Shown here: positions 61,667 through 64,000 of the stretch, piece after piece
Layout: each line of letters starts with the position of its first letter
Position numbering within the stretch: the stretch's first letter is position 1
Notes under the pieces: model-generated
What the model was told of the DNA's origin: nothing
Databases searched by the model: none
The model's input: the letters and a program-made list of their open reading frames with translations, nothing else
Source: Desulfopila inferna
Lineage (GTDB): Bacteria; Desulfobacterota; Desulfobulbia; Desulfobulbales; Desulfocapsaceae
Length of the DNA: 64,000 nucleotides
Assembly (NCBI RefSeq): GCF_016919005.1
Contig: NZ_JAFFQE010000006.1
Location: 248,001 to 312,000, forward strand
Reading direction: 5' to 3'
Program-made: the position numbers and the translations under genes

Positions 61667-61864
61667 CTATTCAGACTTGGCCTCCTCGATTGCCTTTTCT
61701 ATTTCTTCACCTGCTCCCTCAATAGCATCCTTGGTGGCTTCTATCGATTTATCAACCTCTTCACCAGCTTTTTCGGCCGGTCCTTGAGAATCGCAGCCAA
61801 AGCTGAAGATTATTAGAGAGAAAGCGAGTATGAGCAACAGGGATGATACGATTTTTCTTTGCAT
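61667..61864 (-). CDS. Small lipoprotein with amphipathic helix
   Basis: This 65-residue protein has a lipoprotein-like signal (hydrophobic stretch, then SFGC with Cys24), followed by a fully helical, acidic segment with an A-G-E-E-x-x-K type repeat. The lipobox is imperfect (Phe at -2). AAAGGAG at good spacing before ATG 61864 and a clean stop support a real gene. Similar small proteins form coiled coils in the periplasm; function unknown. Confidence 0.65.
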   Translation of the reverse strand: MQRKIVSSLLLILAFSLIIFSFGCDSQGPAEKAGEEVDKSIEATKDAIEGAGEEIEKAIEEAKSE

Positions 61865-62715
61865 GGTGAGGACTCCTTTAGAAGTGCATGGTAATAATCA
61901 CGCTTTTTAACGATGTATGAGGAAAATAATCCTATTCATCATTTCCGGGCTTGCCCTGTAGACCAGTTTTTTCCACGGACAGCCTTTGTAATTTGTCTCA
62001 AACTCCCGGCTTCCAAGTAATGAGGGCCGATGTAAGCTTTTTGAAACGTGTATTGCAATTAGAATAAAGCAATATTTTTTTATTACAAGGACTTGAGGTA
62101 CAACTATTCTTTCCCTTCAGCCGGGAACGAATCGGTTAAGTCCCCGGCAACAACCCCGACTTGATTCGAATCGCCGGATGGAAACCCGCTTTGAATTTCG
62201 CCAAAGCTCTGTCATCCAGTCTTACGCCCATCCCACGTGATTGAGAAGTTACCGGAAATCGCAGCCTACGGGTTATTGTAAAGAACGCATTTGAGAAATC
62301 CAGCCAGGCATACAGCCCTGAGCATCGAGCTTAAAAAGGTCTTCAATCTGTAGATGTCGGCAACATTCCTCTGATAAGCCAGGAGCATATCCCTATTCTG
62401 CTTTTCAAAGATTGAGGGAATTGTCCAGATCGCATTCCTTCTTTCACTGATGATATTTATTTTCCTTTAAGGGCAAAGGGCACAATAAAGTCGAATCACT
62501 CATGAAATCCTCGACTTAGAGATTTCGACTGTGCCAAATACCCTGCATGATGCGCTCAAAGCTGCGCTTGAGCATTGGTCGCGCGATGGGCGAACCAATT
62601 GGACCTGTCATTATTAAATGACTGGGTATAACAACCGGCTAGAGAGCCGACAACAGGACCATTATCATCTTAGCAGATAAAAAAGATGAACCAAGATGCT
62701 ATTGGAGGTTTTACC
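61865..62715. other. Intergenic region, no gene seen
   Basis: These 851 bases contain no supported gene. A short + strand frame near 62505-62610 (with a WSRDGRTN-like peptide) is cut by stops on both sides and could be a fragment. The 30 bases before the DUF1428 gene carry its good ribosome-binding site (TTGGAGG). Confidence 0.45.
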
Positions 62716-63078
62716 ATGGAAAGATATGTAGACGGATTCGTCATTCCTTTACCAAAAGACAAGGTGGAGGAATATAAAGACATAGCCGAAAAAGCAGGTT
62801 CCATATGGAAGGAACACGGGGCTCTGGAATATTGGGAGTGTTTAGGTGATGACCTGGAAATTCCAGATATGGTTTCTTTTAAAAAAGCTGCTAATACAGA
62901 GAAAAACGAAACCGTTGTTTTCGCATGGATCGTTTTCGAGTCCCGTGAACACCGTGACAAGGTAAATGCCGCAGTAATGGCTGATCCCCGAATGGGTGAT
63001 ATGATGCAACAGGGATCCGAGCCTTTTGATTATAAACAGATAGTTTACGGAGGTTTTAATACTCTGGTTAAAATGTAA
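62716..63078 (+). CDS. DUF1428 family protein
   Basis: This 120-residue soluble protein matches DUF1428, a small dimeric alpha-beta barrel-like family: MERYVDGFVIPLPKDKVEEY at the start, and VVFAWIVFESREHRDKVNAAV then MADPRM in the second half. Its biochemical role is unknown. TTGGAGG lies 9 bases upstream of ATG 62716, so the frame starting at 62686 is less likely. It appears to stand alone between gene-poor regions. Confidence 0.85.
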   Translation: MERYVDGFVIPLPKDKVEEYKDIAEKAGSIWKEHGALEYWECLGDDLEIPDMVSFKKAANTEKNETVVFAWIVFESREHRDKVNAAVMADPRMGDMMQQGSEPFDYKQIVYGGFNTLVKM

Positions 63079-63092
63079 TAAGACAAACAGTA

Positions 63093-63146
63093 AGCAGGAG
63101 TCGATTATTGCATCGCTCCTGCTGCCATACTGGTGTTTCAGTATGG
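63093..63146. other. Two tandem stem-loops after the DUF1428 gene
   Basis: The first has AGCAGGAG (63093-63100) and CTCCTGCT (63116-63123) with extra CGA/TCG pairing and one bulge; the second has CCATACTG (63125-63132) and CAGTATGG (63139-63146) around a 6-base loop. Neither is followed by a T-run. They are probably a transcript-end structure for the DUF1428 gene. Confidence 0.4.
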
Positions 63147-63297
63147 AAAGAGCAACGCGCTGCTTTTCACGACCAAAAAAATGGCAAACCCCCTATCCTT
63201 TCTCCGCCATGACCACATAAGAACACTTTTGGGATTTGCCGAATCATTAACACCATGGGATGGGTTAACCAACCCAAATAGATCTTGGTCACTTCTC

Positions 63298-64000
63298 TCA
63301 CAATCTATCTTTCTTCGTTAGGACAGTGCTCGCGCAATCACACAGATAACAATCAAGATCACAGTTACGCACCATCACTAGAAAGGCATACCAAACAATA
63401 AGACTCACCGATAGCATTTCGCCACCGTCTTCGATTACGCCTAAGATAAAGCTGACCTTCCAGCCTGCGTTTATAGCTATTTGAGCCATGTCGACAACGA
63501 TACCGAAGAAGACCAAAATCATTATCAGGAGGGCAAGGTCTTGGGATAATTTTCGGAACACCCTCGAGCCATTCCTGAAAGCCCAGGCGAGAGGAAGGAA
63601 TATAATAATTACCGCAGCGGCTGAGACGGCGAGTTCTCCATAGTCTTGGAGCCTGAGCCCAAAAGCAGGTACCAGACTTAGATTTGCCGCAATATAGCCT
63701 CCGACTCTCTCATGTAATTGCAAGGCGTCATCAAGAAGAAAGTATACAAAAACCAATGCCCACAAAACATAACGCAGAGAAGCATTTCTAAATGAAATGA
63801 AGACCAGGATAATGATAATCCATAGAAATTTTAGATATTGGTACACTTCTGAATACCCTCTATCTTTTTCGAGATTAAGCAGAGGATTTTCATATATGGG
63901 CGTCAAACTATTAATAAAATGCAGCATGACAAAGGCAAGATCACCACTAAGAAGTAAGATCAAGAAGAATGAGGCGCTACGCTCGTTGAAGTTTTTTATA
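63298..64000 (-). CDS. Polytopic membrane protein of unknown function, N-terminus outside the window
   Basis: The frame is open to the right edge, so the protein is 5'-truncated here; at least 234 residues are visible. It has about six hydrophobic helices (for example FLWIIIILVFISF, YVLWALVFVYFLLDD, VSAAAVIIIFLPLAWAF, LIMILVFFGIVVDM) and a C-terminal cytoplasmic Cys-rich tail. The motif DDALQLHERVG in a loop could bind a metal or phosphate. I recognise no family. A TTG at 63963 could be an internal start. Confidence 0.6.
   Translation of the reverse strand, partial: IKNFNERSASFFLILLLSGDLAFVMLHFINSLTPIYENPLLNLEKDRGYSEVYQYLKFLWIIIILVFISFRNASLRYVLWALVFVYFLLDDALQLHERVGGYIAANLSLVPAFGLRLQDYGELAVSAAAVIIIFLPLAWAFRNGSRVFRKLSQDLALLIMILVFFGIVVDMAQIAINAGWKVSFILGVIEDGGEMLSVSLIVWYAFLVMVRNCDLDCYLCDCASTVLTKKDRL

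Noticed and set aside
1-64000. tRNA, rRNA, CRISPR array or intact insertion sequence
   Set aside because: No cloverleaf, rRNA-like stretch, regularly spaced repeat array or transposase gene was recognised in the window; this was by reading only, without a search tool.

Overview
The window is almost entirely one large extracellular-polysaccharide (EPS) locus of a Gram-negative bacterium. The set of genes (a chain-length/BY-kinase pair, EpsB-type priming transferase, DUF3473 deacetylase, FemAB-like protein, AAA ATPase, outer-membrane barrel and export protein) is the set that accompanies the XrtA/PEP-CTERM exosortase system. With three sulfotransferases and the general protein style, this points to a sulfate-reducer-like member of the Desulfobacterota, probably marine. 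That taxonomic guess is inference from family content only; no rRNA or tRNA gene was recognised.

Layout. 1-1.6 kb: a small protein with two ribbon-helix-helix-like repeats, then a J-domain protein. 2-4.7 kb: an ExeA-like AAA ATPase fused to an OmpA-like domain, and a small secreted protein with a divergent PEP-CTERM tail. 4.86-5.04 kb: a MITE-like inverted repeat. 5.3-20.9 kb: one tightly spaced + strand run of 14 genes covering chain-length control and kinase, priming glycosyltransferase, deacetylases, an SGNH-like esterase, a Tat-exported DUF362 protein, three FemAB/CelD-like acyltransferases, an aminotransferase, a glycosyltransferase, a VanZ-TPR protein and an ATP-grasp ligase. 21.4-24.9 kb: a second + strand run (GT2, a VOC protein and two alpha/beta hydrolases with unusual nucleophile elbows).

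24.9-40.8 kb, mostly on the - strand, holds the assembly genes: Wzx-type flippase, Wzy/WaaL-type ligase, six glycosyltransferases (five GT4-like and one GT2), three sulfotransferases (one on +), and an oxidoreductase-epimerase fusion. 41-45.1 kb (-) encodes three secreted proteins: two DUF1566 proteins and one with two jelly-roll-like halves. 45.7-49.4 kb (+) is an asparagine synthase-like amidotransferase, acyl carrier protein and acyl-AMP ligase operon. 49.5-54.1 kb (-) carries a secreted protein, a FAD/Rieske oxidoreductase, an outer-membrane beta-barrel and the polysaccharide export protein. 55-57.1 kb (+) has a secreted FN3-like protein and an NAD synthase. 57.2-61.1 kb (-) is a four-gene run: NfeD protease, slipin, low-molecular-weight tyrosine phosphatase and SGNH hydrolase. 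The last 3 kb is gene-poor: a small lipoprotein, a DUF1428 protein and a membrane protein cut by the window edge.

How it fits together (inference): a lipid-linked repeat unit is started by the EpsB-type transferase, extended by the GT2/GT4 enzymes, decorated with sulfate, acyl or aminoacyl groups, flipped by Wzx, polymerised by the O-antigen-ligase-like protein, length-controlled by the GumC-like protein and BY-kinase (reset by the phosphatase), and exported through the Wza-like protein and beta-barrel. The exosortase that should process the PEP-CTERM protein is not in this window.
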